DNA of 64,000 nt, taken from assembly GCA_038030265.1 (NCBI GenBank), contig CM075938.1:8161009-8225008 (forward strand), written 5' to 3'. A program made the position numbers and the translations under genes. Origin of the DNA: Corythucha ciliata (taxonomy: Eukaryota > Arthropoda > Insecta > Hemiptera > Tingidae). Positions 53,454 to 63,839 of this stretch are shown here, piece by piece. The notes below the pieces were generated by a model that was not told the origin of the DNA, did not search any database, and was given only the letters and a program-made list of their open reading frames with translations. Position 1 is the stretch's first letter. Every line of letters begins with the position of its first letter.

Positions 53454-54912
53454 CAGGGTGTTTCTGAAATGGGTGTCAATATTTAGGCTGGTGGTTCTAC
53501 GTCACAAATGCGTCAAAAAAATTAATATATTGACCCTAGTACGATTCCTAATAGTTTCCGAGATATTCACGGATTTAGTAGTTTTCAAAATGACCTTGTT
53601 TTCTTGAAGAAAATCGTCCGTACCTTAGCAACCAGATGAGTCACGTCAAATCTGATGGCACCGTTGGAAAGGCCAGACTTTTTTCTACGTCGTTTAGTGT
53701 TATTTGCTTGAATTTCTCCCACTCCTGCTGAGTAATTCAGTGTCAAACTTGAAATTGTTTACAATATTACCCATGCTGACTAGGTTTTGAAGTCGATTTT
53801 CTCAGCAAGAAGTGGTTTCCAAGATGACCTTTTTTCAGAAAAGTTGGCGCATGGTGTTAGCATCATCATGCTATCTTGACATCACCTTCCATCTCGGATA
53901 TTTTTCCGATTATTGCAAAATAGTGACTGAAAAATCCATTTTGGTGCTCATTACTCCAGTAGTCCTTCTTCATGAATAACTCGAGAAAAAACTTGATAAA
54001 TTTTCCATTCTTCTTTTCTTAAATTCATCCATTCTTGACTAAAAAGGGCCTCTGAACTTGAATATTTTCGAATGATGAAGAACTCAACTGTGCTAAAGGC
54101 ACAGTGGGTGGTGACACAGAACAAGTGGTGATTTAGGCCTAAAAGAAATGTCCTTATTAATCGTTGAATGGTCCTCAGAGTCGGGTCTTCCTCGACTACT
54201 ATTAATAAGGATGAATAATAACGATTAATAAGGACATTTCTTTACAGGTCTAAATCACAACTTGTTCTTTGTCATCACCTATACTGTGTCTTCAGCACAG
54301 TTGAGTTCTTTATAAATTCAAAATATTTACTTTCAGAGGCCCTTTTTAGTCAAGAATGGATGGCAAACATTCATCGTGTTTTTCTCTAGGCATTCGTGAA
54401 GAAAGACTATTTGAGTAATGAGCAGTAAAACGGATTTTTCAGCAATCATTTTGGAATAATCGAAAAATTATTCGAGATGGAAGGTGATGTCAAGATACCA
54501 TAATGTTGCTGAAACCACACGCCAACTTTTCTGAAAACAGGGCATCGTGGAAACCACTTGTTGCTGAGAAAATCGACTTCAAAACCTAGTCAGTATGGGT
54601 AATATGGTAAACAATTTCAAGTTTGACGCTGAATTTCTCAGCAGGAGTGGGCGACATTGAAGCAAATAACACTAAACGACGTAGAAATAAGTCTGTCCTT
54701 TCCAACGGTGCCATCAGATTGACGTGACTCACCTGGTTGCTAAGGTACGGACGATTTTCTTCAAGAAAACAAGGCCATTTTGAAAACTACTAAATCCGTG
54801 AATATCTCGGAAACTATTAGGAATCGTACTAGAGTCAATATGAATTTTTTTGACGCATTTGTGGCGTAGAACCACCAGCCTAAATATTGACATCCATTTC
54901 AGGAACACCCTG
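53454..54912. mobile_element. Foldback element, 1.46-kb near-palindrome with CAGGGTGT ends, TA flanks
   Basis: Left arm 53,454-54,166 pairs with right arm 54,218-54,912 over about 700 bases with roughly 90 percent visible identity; the loop is about 51 bases. Ends are CAGGGTGTTTCTGAAATGGG and, on minus, CAGGGTGTTCCTGAAATGG. TA flanks both ends (53,452-53,453 and 54,913-54,914), compatible with a Tc1/mariner-type TA target but weak as evidence because it is only two bases. No protein coding. It sits in the intron between exons 1 and 2 of the 56.3-52.9 kb gene; a transcript across it would fold into a very long RNA hairpin. Confidence 0.85.
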
Positions 54913-55570
54913 TATAAAGCGCTTCGAAAACCACAGAAACTTTTGAAAATTGTTGCCGAGAGGGGGTTGACAATATGGGAAGAAGTTCAGCTTAAACAAA
55001 CCCGGCAGCAAACAGTATGAGGGAGGGTCAAACAGTGATGGGGGGGGGGGTACTGCAGTGATGATTCCTCGACCCCCCTCCAATCGTCCCTCGTCTACTA
55101 CTCGGCATACATTTTCTGGCCTTATTTCTGCACCAATCCTGGTTTTTAGGACTCATTTTAATCTTCAGGAAATTCCGCATATGCAGTAGTTTTCCTTTTT
55201 TCCAATTTCATCCCAGAAGTTATTTCAAATTCGCCTTGAACTTTTACCTTGTAATTTCACGGTTTTTTCCCGACTTATTTGAAAAAAGGAAAACTACTGC
55301 ATATGCGGAATTTCCTGAAGATTAAAACGAGTCCTCAAAAACCAGGATTGGTGCAGAAATAAGGCCAGAAAATTTATGCCGAGTAGTAGGTGAGGGAGTG
55401 ATTGGAGGGGGGTCGAGGAATCATCACTGCAGTTCTCCCTTAACGAAACAAATTATGGTATCAACATTATCCTCTTGGAACGGCTAAGGGTTATCCGTTT
55501 ACGAAATGAAATGCACTCTTTCCGACCACCAGCTGCTGGAACGAAATTTATAAGGATTGGATTTTACGAT
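54913..55570. other. Dispersed repeat split by a hairpin insertion
   Basis: 54,985-55,030 and 55,442-55,560 are, in inverted orientation, contiguous at 38,018-38,165. The interruption is the hairpin at 55,034-55,441. Confidence 0.65.
55034..55441. mobile_element. Hairpin insertion of ~408 bases (arms ~152) with an empty-site copy at 38.1 kb
   Basis: ACTGCAGTGATGATTCCTCG ... TTCCGCATATGCAGTAG (55,052-55,202) pairs with 55,281-55,433 around a ~78-base spacer. Beside the G-run (55,040-55,050), GGGTCAAAC adjoins the left side and AACGAAAC the right. The related sequence near 38,105-38,140 runs straight through (minus: GGGTCAAACAAACGAAA), so it is the unoccupied site. A short AAC duplication is possible but ambiguous. 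Non-coding. Confidence 0.75.
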
Positions 55571-56220
55571 TGCCGGCTTTAAGGCGGGTTTCCTCGACCC
55601 CTTCCCAGTCACCCCTCGCCTAAACTTAGCACATAAAATTTTGGCTCCATTTCTGCACCAATATTCGATTTCAAAGCCAACGCCAAAATTTTAGCACTAA
55701 CTTAGCATTCACGATTGGCCAATTTTTTTTCCATTTTAGTAAGACAAGGGGGGGGGGGGAGCTTTATGAAAATAAAATTAACAAAAATATGACATAAACG
55801 TGGGCCTTAGTACGGACGTTCGGGAAAAAAAACCGCCAGCGGGATCCAAGGACGCCGAATGAGAAACAACATTATCCCGCTATAGCAGCTGCATCTCGTG
55901 GCATTTTCGCACGTTCGTACAAGGGCCCCTACACCCCAATTCTGGAGCTCGTAACGCGTGCGTTAGCGAAACAAGGTGAATAATTGAAAATAATAAAATG
56001 GTATTCGAAAGCTCAAAGTGCACTATTTAGTGACTCACTTATTTTTTTATACTTTAAGAGAATATCATTCAAACCCATTCCATAATCTACAACTAATTGG
56101 AAGTGGATTACAGTTCAAATTCCATTTAAAAATGCCAAGCGATCCATCATGTTGTGATAAAGAGCGCGACCCCTCCAGGAATTGAAGTACATAGTAAAAT
56201 TAATGAACAAGCTTACTTAC

Positions 56221-56302
56221 CCATTATCTTGGAGATACAATCTGTGCTCATGCCCCAACTTTCTAGGAGGGTCACTAATTCATGTTCGTCGTCACAATCC
56301 AT
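56221..56302 (-). CDS. Exon 1 of the gene inside the CACTA-like element (start codon)
   Basis: ATG at 56,302-56,300 opens MDCDDEHELVTLLESWGMST, followed by seven further codons up to a strong donor G|GTAAGT (56,220-56,215). 82 coding bases end in phase 1 and splice to exon 2 at 53,233. The 27 residues are acidic and predicted helical (LVTLLESWGMSTDCISKIM), a pattern like the first helices of SAM-type or other small helical domains, but too short for assignment. The upstream region (56,303-56,600) has no clear TATA box. ACTCGGCTA/GCCGAGT subterminal repeats of the transposon lie about 140 bases upstream. The intron (56,220-53,234) now contains a foldback element and a hairpin insertion. Confidence 0.62.
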
Positions 56303-56429
56303 TTTAAAATTGAAAAATACACTTGACAAATACTTTGCACTGACAACGATAGGAACGCGATGAAATAACACGCACGAATGAATGAGTGAGACAGAATTTC
56401 GAACTACCGACTGCCAACTGGCTCCCCAC

Positions 56430-57625
56430 TATACCATTTTGACTCGGCTATTCCGGCCATCTTCTACTGGCACAGCCGAGTACAGCTTGCTAAAATTCCC
56501 TAATCCACACGGCTGGTTTTACAGACCCCTCCCCTCCCACCACTCCCACAATTCCCTTGATGTCGAAGCTCCAGCTTTTTAAGGGAAAGAAAAGCAACGT
56601 GGCCCATTTTACTGCATTGCCCTGCCCAGCCTATCCCTACCGGAATGTACAACGCAGCAAGCTTTTATCCTTAGGGCTTCTATAGACAATTATTTCAAGC
56701 ATATTATTTTTTTATTTTTGGCTGTTATTAGCGCTTGAGCTCAGTTATGACTATGATCAAATGGCCACCAAATAGGGTAATGGATGATGATAGGAGCACA
56801 TCCAGAAATAAGCTTTAGGAGGGATTACATACAAGATATAGGTGTGACTTACACATTCAAAAAGGCATAACGAGCAAACCATTTGATCTACAACGACGGG
56901 CAAATTTGCCTATTGTATGAAGTTAAACTTCAATCTGATGTGAAATTGCCTGAATTTTATGACATAATAGGTATATCGAGAATATCGTGTTCTATGTTCT
57001 CATGTTTATATAATTTTTTCCGCAGTCCCTGAACCTTTTCCCTAAATTTCGCACTTTGTTTTGTTGCTTTGGAACTTATGTTGTGAAGGACGCAATTGTG
57101 ATGCAACATAATCCTTCTTAAAATCTAGGGTTTTTCTTTTTCAATATTGTTTGTTTCTTGAGCTGTTTCGTAATGAAGGTGGGTTATGTGTCCCATCCCC
57201 CCCCCCACCCTAAGTACACCAAGCCAAGTCGTATGCCGATCAAAGTCGGTCAATATAACAAAGTATGCTATACCTCACGGCTACTTGCTCATGATTCAGA
57301 TGAACTGCCAGTTAGGCCAACAGCGAAGTGTGCTACTCCAGACGCATTTGGTACGGCTGCTCTTTCATGATTCTACTCCAATAACCGAGTGAACAAGTAA
57401 CCGAGTGTTTTTACTCGGTCAATAGATTCACTCGGCTACGCGCCAACTTCCACTGTAGGTTACAACAGTATACTCTCACGGAAAACAGAGCTGTATTTTT
57501 TTTCAATACGGGCAAGTTTGCCTTCAAATTTCATCAGCCGTCTACATGGCTTTCGACTCGGCTAAAATTCACGGCCATCTTAGCCAGGAAACGGCGTTTA
57601 CCGAGTTCGAAGGCCGTTTTTTTTC
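56430..57625. repeat. Subterminal repeats of the CACTA-like element, right side, and unique sequence
   Basis: GACTCGGCTATTCCGGCC (56,441), CAGCCGAGTAC (56,473), and a cluster at 57,378-57,610 (AACCGAGTGAACAAG, AACCGAGTG, TACTCGGTC, CACTCGGCTACG, GACTCGGCTAAAATTC, TTACCGAGTTCG) match the left-side motifs. Between 56,600 and 57,370 no gene is seen; frames at 57,158-57,392 have no motif. Confidence 0.6.
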
Positions 57626-57633
57626 TCAGTGCG

Positions 57634-57750
57634 TGAATAAGCGGGTTTTCTACATTATATCACACGTAGGTATCCGTGAATTAGCGTTTTTCCCAATTTC
57701 AACCGTGAATTAGCAGATTTTCTCAAATTGTTCCGCCAAAAAAATCGAAA
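57634..57750 (+). repeat. ~30-bp minisatellite, right target of the CACTA-like element
   Basis: Begins TGAATAAGCGGGTTTTC and continues CGTGAATTAGCGTTTTTCCC, AATTTCAACCGTGAATTAGC; it completes the unit cut at 49,382. Confidence 0.75.
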
Positions 57751-60700
57751 TTTCGTGGACTCTAAACACCCCACCCCCCTCACCGCCAAGAAAACCCAAA
57801 TTCTTTACAGTTACGGCAAATAGCGTGAGAAGACCTCCCCCTCCCTCCCACCATTCAGCTCCACTTCATATATCATCTCAGTTACTACTCAGTATAAATA
57901 TCTTTTATCTTCTCGCGTGAGGTCTACACTTATGCTCAACCCCCCCCCCCCGCCGCCACCGTTCGCAGACCTTTAAGCCCCGTCAATCCCCGTCAGTCCG
58001 CACACTTTTCCCCTTTATAATCACGCTTTCAAAAGCTCGAGAGGGCTCGCTTTTGCCCAGCAGTAGTTATGATCGTAAAGCGGTGGTTGGGGGGGGGGGG
58101 CAAATTATTTTTGATGCGTTCTTGAACTCGCAGAAAATCCTTTTTTTTTTTGGTTTGTTTAAAAAATAAAATGAACGAAGTGTTAAAGGAGGACGAAGAT
58201 TGGATAGGGAGGATGGCCTGTCACTTTCATACTTGAAAAAAAAAAAAAGTTTTAAAAGAATGACGAAGTAAATGCTCCCCCCCTCCCGCCGCCAACAACA
58301 CCATTACCACCAACACAACTGGATCATCTTTTTAGTGCTCACATTCAAAAAGAACTCCAAAAGATTTTTTCCAGCATGGAAAAGAATGAATGGGGGAAGG
58401 GAAGGTCAAGTTTGAAGTATAAAACTTTTCCGCACGTGTGTGCGAGTGTGAGTATTTTCGACATTCATATTTTTATTTTTAGACTACTTCTTCCATTCAC
58501 CATGACCACCACGCTTCCCCCCCCCCTCACTCACCCATCTCAAGACCATTCGCTTTTCACTTTATTCGAGGGACCGTGAAAATCTCTTTGAAAATCGTTC
58601 CTTTTAGATCAAGTAAAACTTTATTTCAGGTGAAAGTGTTCTTGAGAAGGGCCCAAAAGTTTTAGCCTTGCTTGACAGGAAACACTAAAGATTTTTTTTT
58701 TTTTTTTTTTTCCCGTCTGCTCGGGGCCTTACAAAGCGAATTACGTGAATGGAAGGCTGTATCTTTCAAAAAGAAGACTTGACTTCTAAAATATAAAAAT
58801 ACGAAGGGGAGGACTCGATTTTAAGATTTTAAAAATTAAATCAACCCCGCTGGAATCATCGAAAATACCAAATATCGAAGAATTTCATTACGAAGGGATT
58901 AACTGTTAATTAAACGGAAAACTCGAGGTCCCCTAGTCTGTTTAAAAGCAATTACTTCATCCATATTGCTATTCCCTCCTTCGTGCCCTGCTCTCTCGTT
59001 ACTAATACCAATCACTTCATTTTAACAATGAACTGGTGGAGAAGAAACTTTTTAATTTATTCGGAAGTTGAGGTTGAAAACTTAATTTCCGAAGTGACAG
59101 TTCGCTTCGTCTATTTCATTTGGAAATGTCACGGGCACGACGCATTCAAAACTTTAAAATTTGTAATAAAAAATGCCAAGAAATTGTACATTAATGGTGA
59201 ATTTCACCATTAAGAGTTAAGGTTTGAGTTACGTTAACTCAGAATTAACGAAATAATTGCGTCACAATTTATGTAAACAATGTTTGAGTTTGGTAACTCC
59301 AACCTAACTCCCGATGGTGAAATTGGTCATAAGACAAATTTATAATGAAACTTACAGAAACATTTTTTTTTGTCGGAAGTCACGCCAGATTGAGTATTTT
59401 TTTTTTGTCGTGGAGGGGGTTCCCCCCTTTTTTTTCTTTGCGTTGTGTCACAACCGCGGAAAAGCCGTAGAAAGCGACCGCTCGAAAAGCGTCATCCGAC
59501 TTGACCCGCCGCGCGAATAAAAGTAAAGAGGCAGTTTGGCGGGTTTAACTCTGCCGCCGCCGCCACCACCGTCGTCGTCGCCGCCTCCACCTCCTTCTCC
59601 CCGCCCTTTTAACCAATTTTTTGCAACCCGCAGAGTTCGAGTATGTACCTTGCTACCCCACCGAAAATAATTTTTCGCTTTAGTCCCCTCCGTCTGACTT
59701 AATATCGCAATAGCGAGGTTAAAATACAAATCGTCATCATGTGAAAACAAATCCTCGAGATCTTGTAGCAGATCGATACCACCCCACAACTTTGTTTCTT
59801 ACTGTATGTCTACCTGTAAAACTTCACATGAATATTATATAATGCTACAGGTGGAAAAACATTTCCATGAACCCTCCCCCCTGGCTTTCCCGATCCCGAC
59901 GAACTCACTTCTATTTCCTTCACTATATTCATACTTCATTCCGGTTGGTCGCTTAAAGAAATACAAAAAAGAAGAAGAAAGAAGAGCTTGAAAAAACAAC
60001 TTTTTCCGACAGTTCTAATATTCTAAAATGACGGTCCGAACATAACGACTTGAAAGAGTTTTTTTGATCTATAATTCACATCCGGATTAAGAACGTGGAG
60101 GATGCTGTTTTGTAAGTTTTAAAGGTAAGGGGAACGGTGTTGGGGGATTAGGGTATGAGGGTGAAATCGATTTAACCATAGGCTATCATTCATTTATTTG
60201 TTCGAATTTTTAGGCACGGAAAAAGCCTCGTTACTTTTTTTCCCCCGCTAAAGTTAGTACCGTTCAGACAGTAGGTACATTAATAATACCCCCCCCCCCA
60301 CCATTTCAATATAAACTTACTGCTATACACCTACGCCGTTGCTCATATTTTAAATATGCCACAAACGGTTATTTTCAGAGGTTTCTTTCAGCCCTACGTC
60401 TCCTTTTTTGTATTATAAAATACCCTGAAATTATAATGTCACTTTTGATTCACGCGCGTTTATTTCACGGGGGCGTTTAAAATATTTAAATCATCTACTT
60501 TCACACACAAAAAAAGAAGGAAATCGTCATTCTTCTCACATTTTTTCGGGGTTTTAGACGTTCACTCACATTTTGTTAATTAACTCGTCTCTTCTTTTTT
60601 GTAAACGACTCCGCGACAATGGTCCTTCACGGTGAAATAAATGATTCTTTGAAGAGCTGTTGACGCTTGGTGAGTTCAATTAATCGTAGGTGAACTCGTA

Positions 60701-61268
60701 TACAAAAAGCCCCCCCCCCCCACTATCCCTCTAACGAACCTCTTCGTGCGTCATTGTCCACCAAAACCACCTATAACACTTCACTAATTTTTTATCTTTC
60801 CCCTCTTTTGCTTGTATGCATCGAGATTGATAGATTAGAAACCACAAAGCAGTCGTATTATTCGCATTGCCGAGAAATGTATGTGGAGACTCACAATAGA
60901 TGGGTAGAGGGCAAGAAAAGCTTTTGAAACGTGAAGGGTTATTGCAAATTGGCCGGATTCCTTTACAGGCGCTTATAGGTCGCATCGAAGGGCCGTGTGG
61001 GTCAATAAGGCTTATCCTCCGCGAGGTCAACGCTGTCCGCCGATGGGCACCGAATACGTTAAATTTTACTATTTCAATGCTGCAAGCAATAATATTGCAT
61101 TAGTTTCGAACCTTGTCACAAAAATCCTTTTTGAAGGGAGTTGTGCCTTTAGCACAGAAGGACTGAACTCTTGAGCACTGTGCTTTCTCTGCGCCTGGCA
61201 ACGCGAAGGCTGCCTGGCGTCGCGAAGGCTGTGGCCCTAGCAAAGTCTGGACAGAGATAGAAAAGACT
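57751..61268. other. No firm gene; one weak exon candidate (59,653-59,789, minus)
   Basis: AT-rich with many homopolymers (C-runs at 57,941-57,950, 58,518-58,525, 60,291-60,299, 60,711-60,721; T-run 58,692-58,710). On minus a frame containing LWGGIDLLQDLEDLFSHDDD ends near a possible donor AAG|GTACAT (59,653); downstream it only runs into a CCG/GTC-repeat region (59,550-59,600). The composition is protein-like but no family is recognised and no second exon was found. Confidence 0.3.
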
Positions 61269-61280
61269 GAGTGAGAGATA

Positions 61281-61300
61281 TTATTATTATTATTATTATT
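61281..61300 (+). repeat. (TAA)n tail of the LINE, seen as TTA repeats on plus
   Basis: Six to seven TAA units (minus sense) directly at the 3' end beside the target duplication, as in I-type elements. Confidence 0.85.
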
Positions 61301-61479
61301 CAGTGGGCTCGCATCCGGCCTAGCCGAGCCCGAAGCGCTTAAGCTGTTACCGGCTCATACGCCATGCCCTTAGGGTCGGACTCGGAAAAGCCTAATGCGG
61401 GTCCGCAAACCTATCTACGGCATTCACAAACTGAAGGACTCGGACCCCCTCGGCCCTCGAGAATGTGATGCCTGGCAAC

Positions 61480-62534
61480 CTATCTGTCCATACTGGCATA
61501 CCTCTCACACTCCCCTACAAAGTGCATAGCCGATTCCTCTTCCAACTCACAGCCCCGACACATTGGGTCTGCCACCATTCCCATTGTGTGGAGGTGCTTA
61601 CGTAGCGCATAGTGGCCTGTAAACATCCCCACAACTCTCCGCATGCTGCCTCTACTTAGTGATAGCAGCCACATCGTCGCCTCCCTGTCCCATTCCCGAA
61701 TGCAAGCCCTCGCTTGCCGACAGGCTGATAGGCTATTCCAACTCCTGGCGGCCTCCCTATCCGCCCAATCCTTTATCTGGGCTCTCCCCACTGTCTTGGA
61801 GACCGCAATAGTCGGCTCAGGTCCCCATACTTCCTTATTTGCCCCCTGTTTCGCCATTTCATCAGCTTTCTCATTCCCCTCGTATCCCCAGTGTCAGGGA
61901 TCCACGCGAGGGTCACTTCATTACCCATTCCCTGTAGCCTTGTGATGGCCCGCCGACAGTCCGCCACCAAGGCCGAGTCCACCACCGGCCTGGTCACCGC
62001 CACCAGGGCTGCGCGGCTGTCCGCGTAGATCACCACTTCCCTGAACCTCACATGCTTCCTAATTAGCTCCAGGACACAGTCATTTATCGCCACGACCTCC
62101 GCCTGAAAAACCGTGGCCAACTTTCCTAGGGGCCTACAGTTCCGACCTTCAAACTCTGGTATCCAGAACCCAGATCCTGTCATCCCCGATTCCAACTTAG
62201 ACCCATCCGTGAAGCAATTCATGCTTCCCTCTTGCACCCTGAATTCCTCTCTCGTACTAACTCGAATCCCTATCTTCCTTCCCAAGTCCAATCGCTTCAC
62301 GGTTTTGTCACTCCTCATCTGGGTGGCAGGCGCCACCCGCTGGAGCTCCGTCGCTACTTCCCTGTGTCCCAAATCTCTCCCCCTAACCGCCCATTTCCCA
62401 TGGACTTGCAACCAATAACATGTTTCCATTGCGCGCATCATGACCTCCAAATATAGGGGTCGCAGCCGAAGCAACATTTCCATCGCTGCCGTTGGAGTCG
62501 TCCTAAATGCCCTCAGAGTCGCCAGACAGGCCAA
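61480..62534 (-). pseudogene. LINE ORF2 C-terminal part: end of RT region, RNase H, Cys/His finger
   Basis: The first part (62,534-61,860) begins LATLRAFRTTPTAAMEMLL, the segment after the RT thumb in I/R1-type ORF2 proteins. RNase H follows with its acidic residues visible: CFTDGSK, ATVFQAEVVAI and VVIYADSRAAL. Near 61,890-61,870 a small deletion changes frame inside the last RNase H motif (the His region is lost at the break). The second frame (61,857-61,480) continues with KQGANKEVWGPEP, a helical region, and MCRGCELEEESAMHFVGEC, a CCHC-type finger common at the ORF2 C-terminus, then stops. RNase H degrades the RNA strand of the RNA-DNA hybrid. This copy is inactive because of the frame break and the missing RT. 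Confidence 0.85.
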
Positions 62535-62585
62535 AAGTTGGACCCCAGGAAGCTACATAACAGTCTTATGTGCCCCCCTCGCATT

Positions 62586-62858
62586 TCAATATTTATACTT
62601 GCCACTGCCAAGTCCGGCGTTGAGTACCCACTTACCCTCACCGGCTGCATGATGCACCACCACACATGCCCTCACCCTTTCCAGTCCCTCCGTTGCGTGA
62701 ATAACCTCATAGTTCCGATTCCGGAGCCCTCGTACCCTCCCCTTAAAGAGATATGGTTCCTGAAACAACCCCACCTGGAACTCCAAACCAGCCTCCAGCA
62801 CCGCAACATCCGCCGTCGCAGTTCTGCTGTGCTGCAAATTAGCCTGAAGCACCTTCAT
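62586..62858 (-). pseudogene. LINE ORF2 N-terminal part: APE-type endonuclease fragment
   Basis: Starts MKVLQANLQHSRTATADVAV, the canonical opening of APE-type LINE endonucleases (the Asn of the QANLQHS motif is an active-site residue). The catalytic Glu is in FQEPYLFKG. RACVVVHHAAGEGKWVL follows. About 90 residues remain of a domain of ~220; it ends at a stop near 62,584, just before the deletion junction. The endonuclease nicks target DNA to prime reverse transcription. It lies directly downstream of ORF1. Confidence 0.82.
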
Positions 62859-63149
62859 ATCCTACATTCTCTCCGTTCCCCTCGTGCCATCCGGCCCTCC
62901 ACCTACTTCCCCTGTGGCCCCTGTTGTTTTATCAGGGACCTCTCCAAGTCGGTAACCAGGACCGCTGACCTGATCACCTGTTTTTGCCGATTGGGTTGGC
63001 CGTCATGTCAAACCACCCCCTCCATCGGCGGAACCATCCCACTGGGCCCTGCCTGATCCTTTGGAGGGATCGCATCGCCCTCAATCTCCATAGCCGTGTC
63101 GTGGGGTTCATTGTTCCCCCCCACTAGCAACTCATCATCCTCCCCCACC

Positions 63150-63794
63150 TTCTCTTGGAAAGCACCCAAAACCTTACCCTCGTAAACTCCACCCCCAAAT
63201 GGCCCACCTACCTGACAATCTCCGCGTCCTTATCGGGCACCTCGATCGTCAGCCATTCGGGTCTCTACGAAATCCTACTAACTGCCACGACCCTATGTCG
63301 AGGCCCACATCCTGGTTAACCAGTTTCATGAACCTCAACACTTTCTCTTTTGCCTGCCTCATACCCGTGACAACGCCCGTAATCCTAGTCGGCGTTGGTA
63401 TGTCACTCAGTAGGCATACATTCAACCCCCTCTGCCTGCCCGGTTCTTTTAGGCACTCTACAAATCTCCTCGCCGACTCAACGTCCCCACAGGTAAACAA
63501 GTAAATCTTGCTATCCACCACTAGCCCCGAATCCAAAAATCGGCTTACCTCACATTCACTGTCCAACACCGCCTCCATGGCAAAGTCTCTCAGCTCCAAC
63601 GCCTCGTCCACTTCAAACGGCGCCTCATCCACCTTCCTGATCGCGACTCGCGCTTGTATGGGCACTTTCGCTCTCTTCGCCTGGCTCAGCGTTTCTGGCC
63701 CGGCTTGAGTTTGCGATACCGCCCCCACCTCTTCCCTGACCCTTTTTGTGGGTTCCTTCACCTCTGGAGGAGTGTTGTGCGATCTCGTTCGCAC
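63150..63794 (-). pseudogene. LINE ORF1 with DUF4780-like domain (truncated by frame breaks)
   Basis: The frame 63,794-63,249 starts MRTRSHNTPPEVKEPTKRVR (a basic, Pro-rich N-terminus) and contains an acidic helical middle (EVDEALELRDFAMEAV...). The C-terminal part reads LNVCLLSDIPTPTRITGVVT ... LMRFMKLVNQ-like residues ... GSWQLVGFRRDPNG; the combination IPT.TR..G, a QN/NQ and SW is the pattern I associate with DUF4780 (a domain found in arthropod transposon-related proteins). After a frame change at 63,249 coding-like sequence (LTIEVPDKDAEIVR) continues to about 63,150. ORF1 proteins of LINEs bind the element RNA and act as chaperones; no CCHC knuckles are seen here. The family link is from pattern memory and should be tested. 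Confidence 0.6.
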
Positions 63795-63839
63795 CCTCTT
63801 CCCCTCTCGCCTATCGCTAACCAGCGAGAGTGAGAGATA

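Larger units (their letters stand above)
49383..57631 (-). mobile_element. CACTA-like DNA transposon (8.25 kb), CG target duplication, carrying spliced exons
   Basis: Left end CACTAAGAAAAAAACACGGC; right end on minus CACTGAGAAAAAAAACGGCC. The two-base flank CG (49,381-49,382 and 57,632-57,633) is duplicated; removing the element and one CG restores a perfect minisatellite unit. CACT ends plus a 2-3-base duplication fit the CACTA (EnSpm) superfamily. Both ends carry many subterminal copies of ACTCGGCTAA/TTAGCCGAGT: the left side 49,440-50,000, the right side 56,440-57,610. Three exons in consistent phase on minus (56,302 to 52,927) lie between them. Nested inside: a hAT-like element with minisatellite body (50,416-52,062), another hAT-type end at 52,919, a foldback element (53,454-54,912) and a hairpin insertion (55,034-55,441). 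Superfamily assignment rests on ends and flanks, not on transposase similarity. Confidence 0.72.
61281..63827 (-). mobile_element. Internally deleted LINE (I/R1 group), perfect 12-bp target duplication, TAA tail
   Basis: GAGTGAGAGATA stands at 61,269-61,280 and 63,828-63,839. On minus the element runs from TCGCTGGTTAGCG (63,827) through ORF1, the start of the endonuclease, the end of the RT region, RNase H and a Cys/His finger, a short 3' UTR and a (TAA)n tail (61,281-61,300). The tail, RNase H and finger fit the I/R1/LOA group of non-LTR retrotransposons, which insert by target-primed reverse transcription. Most of the endonuclease and almost all of the reverse transcriptase are missing (junction near 62,570), so the copy is 2,547 bases instead of an expected ~5-6 kb. 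Both ends and the target duplication are intact. The deleted RNA may have been mobilised in trans, or the deletion came later. Confidence 0.9.

Noticed and set aside
62113..63708. Plus-strand frames of up to 172 codons over the LINE
   Set aside because: Shadows of the minus-strand ORF1/ORF2 coding sequence.
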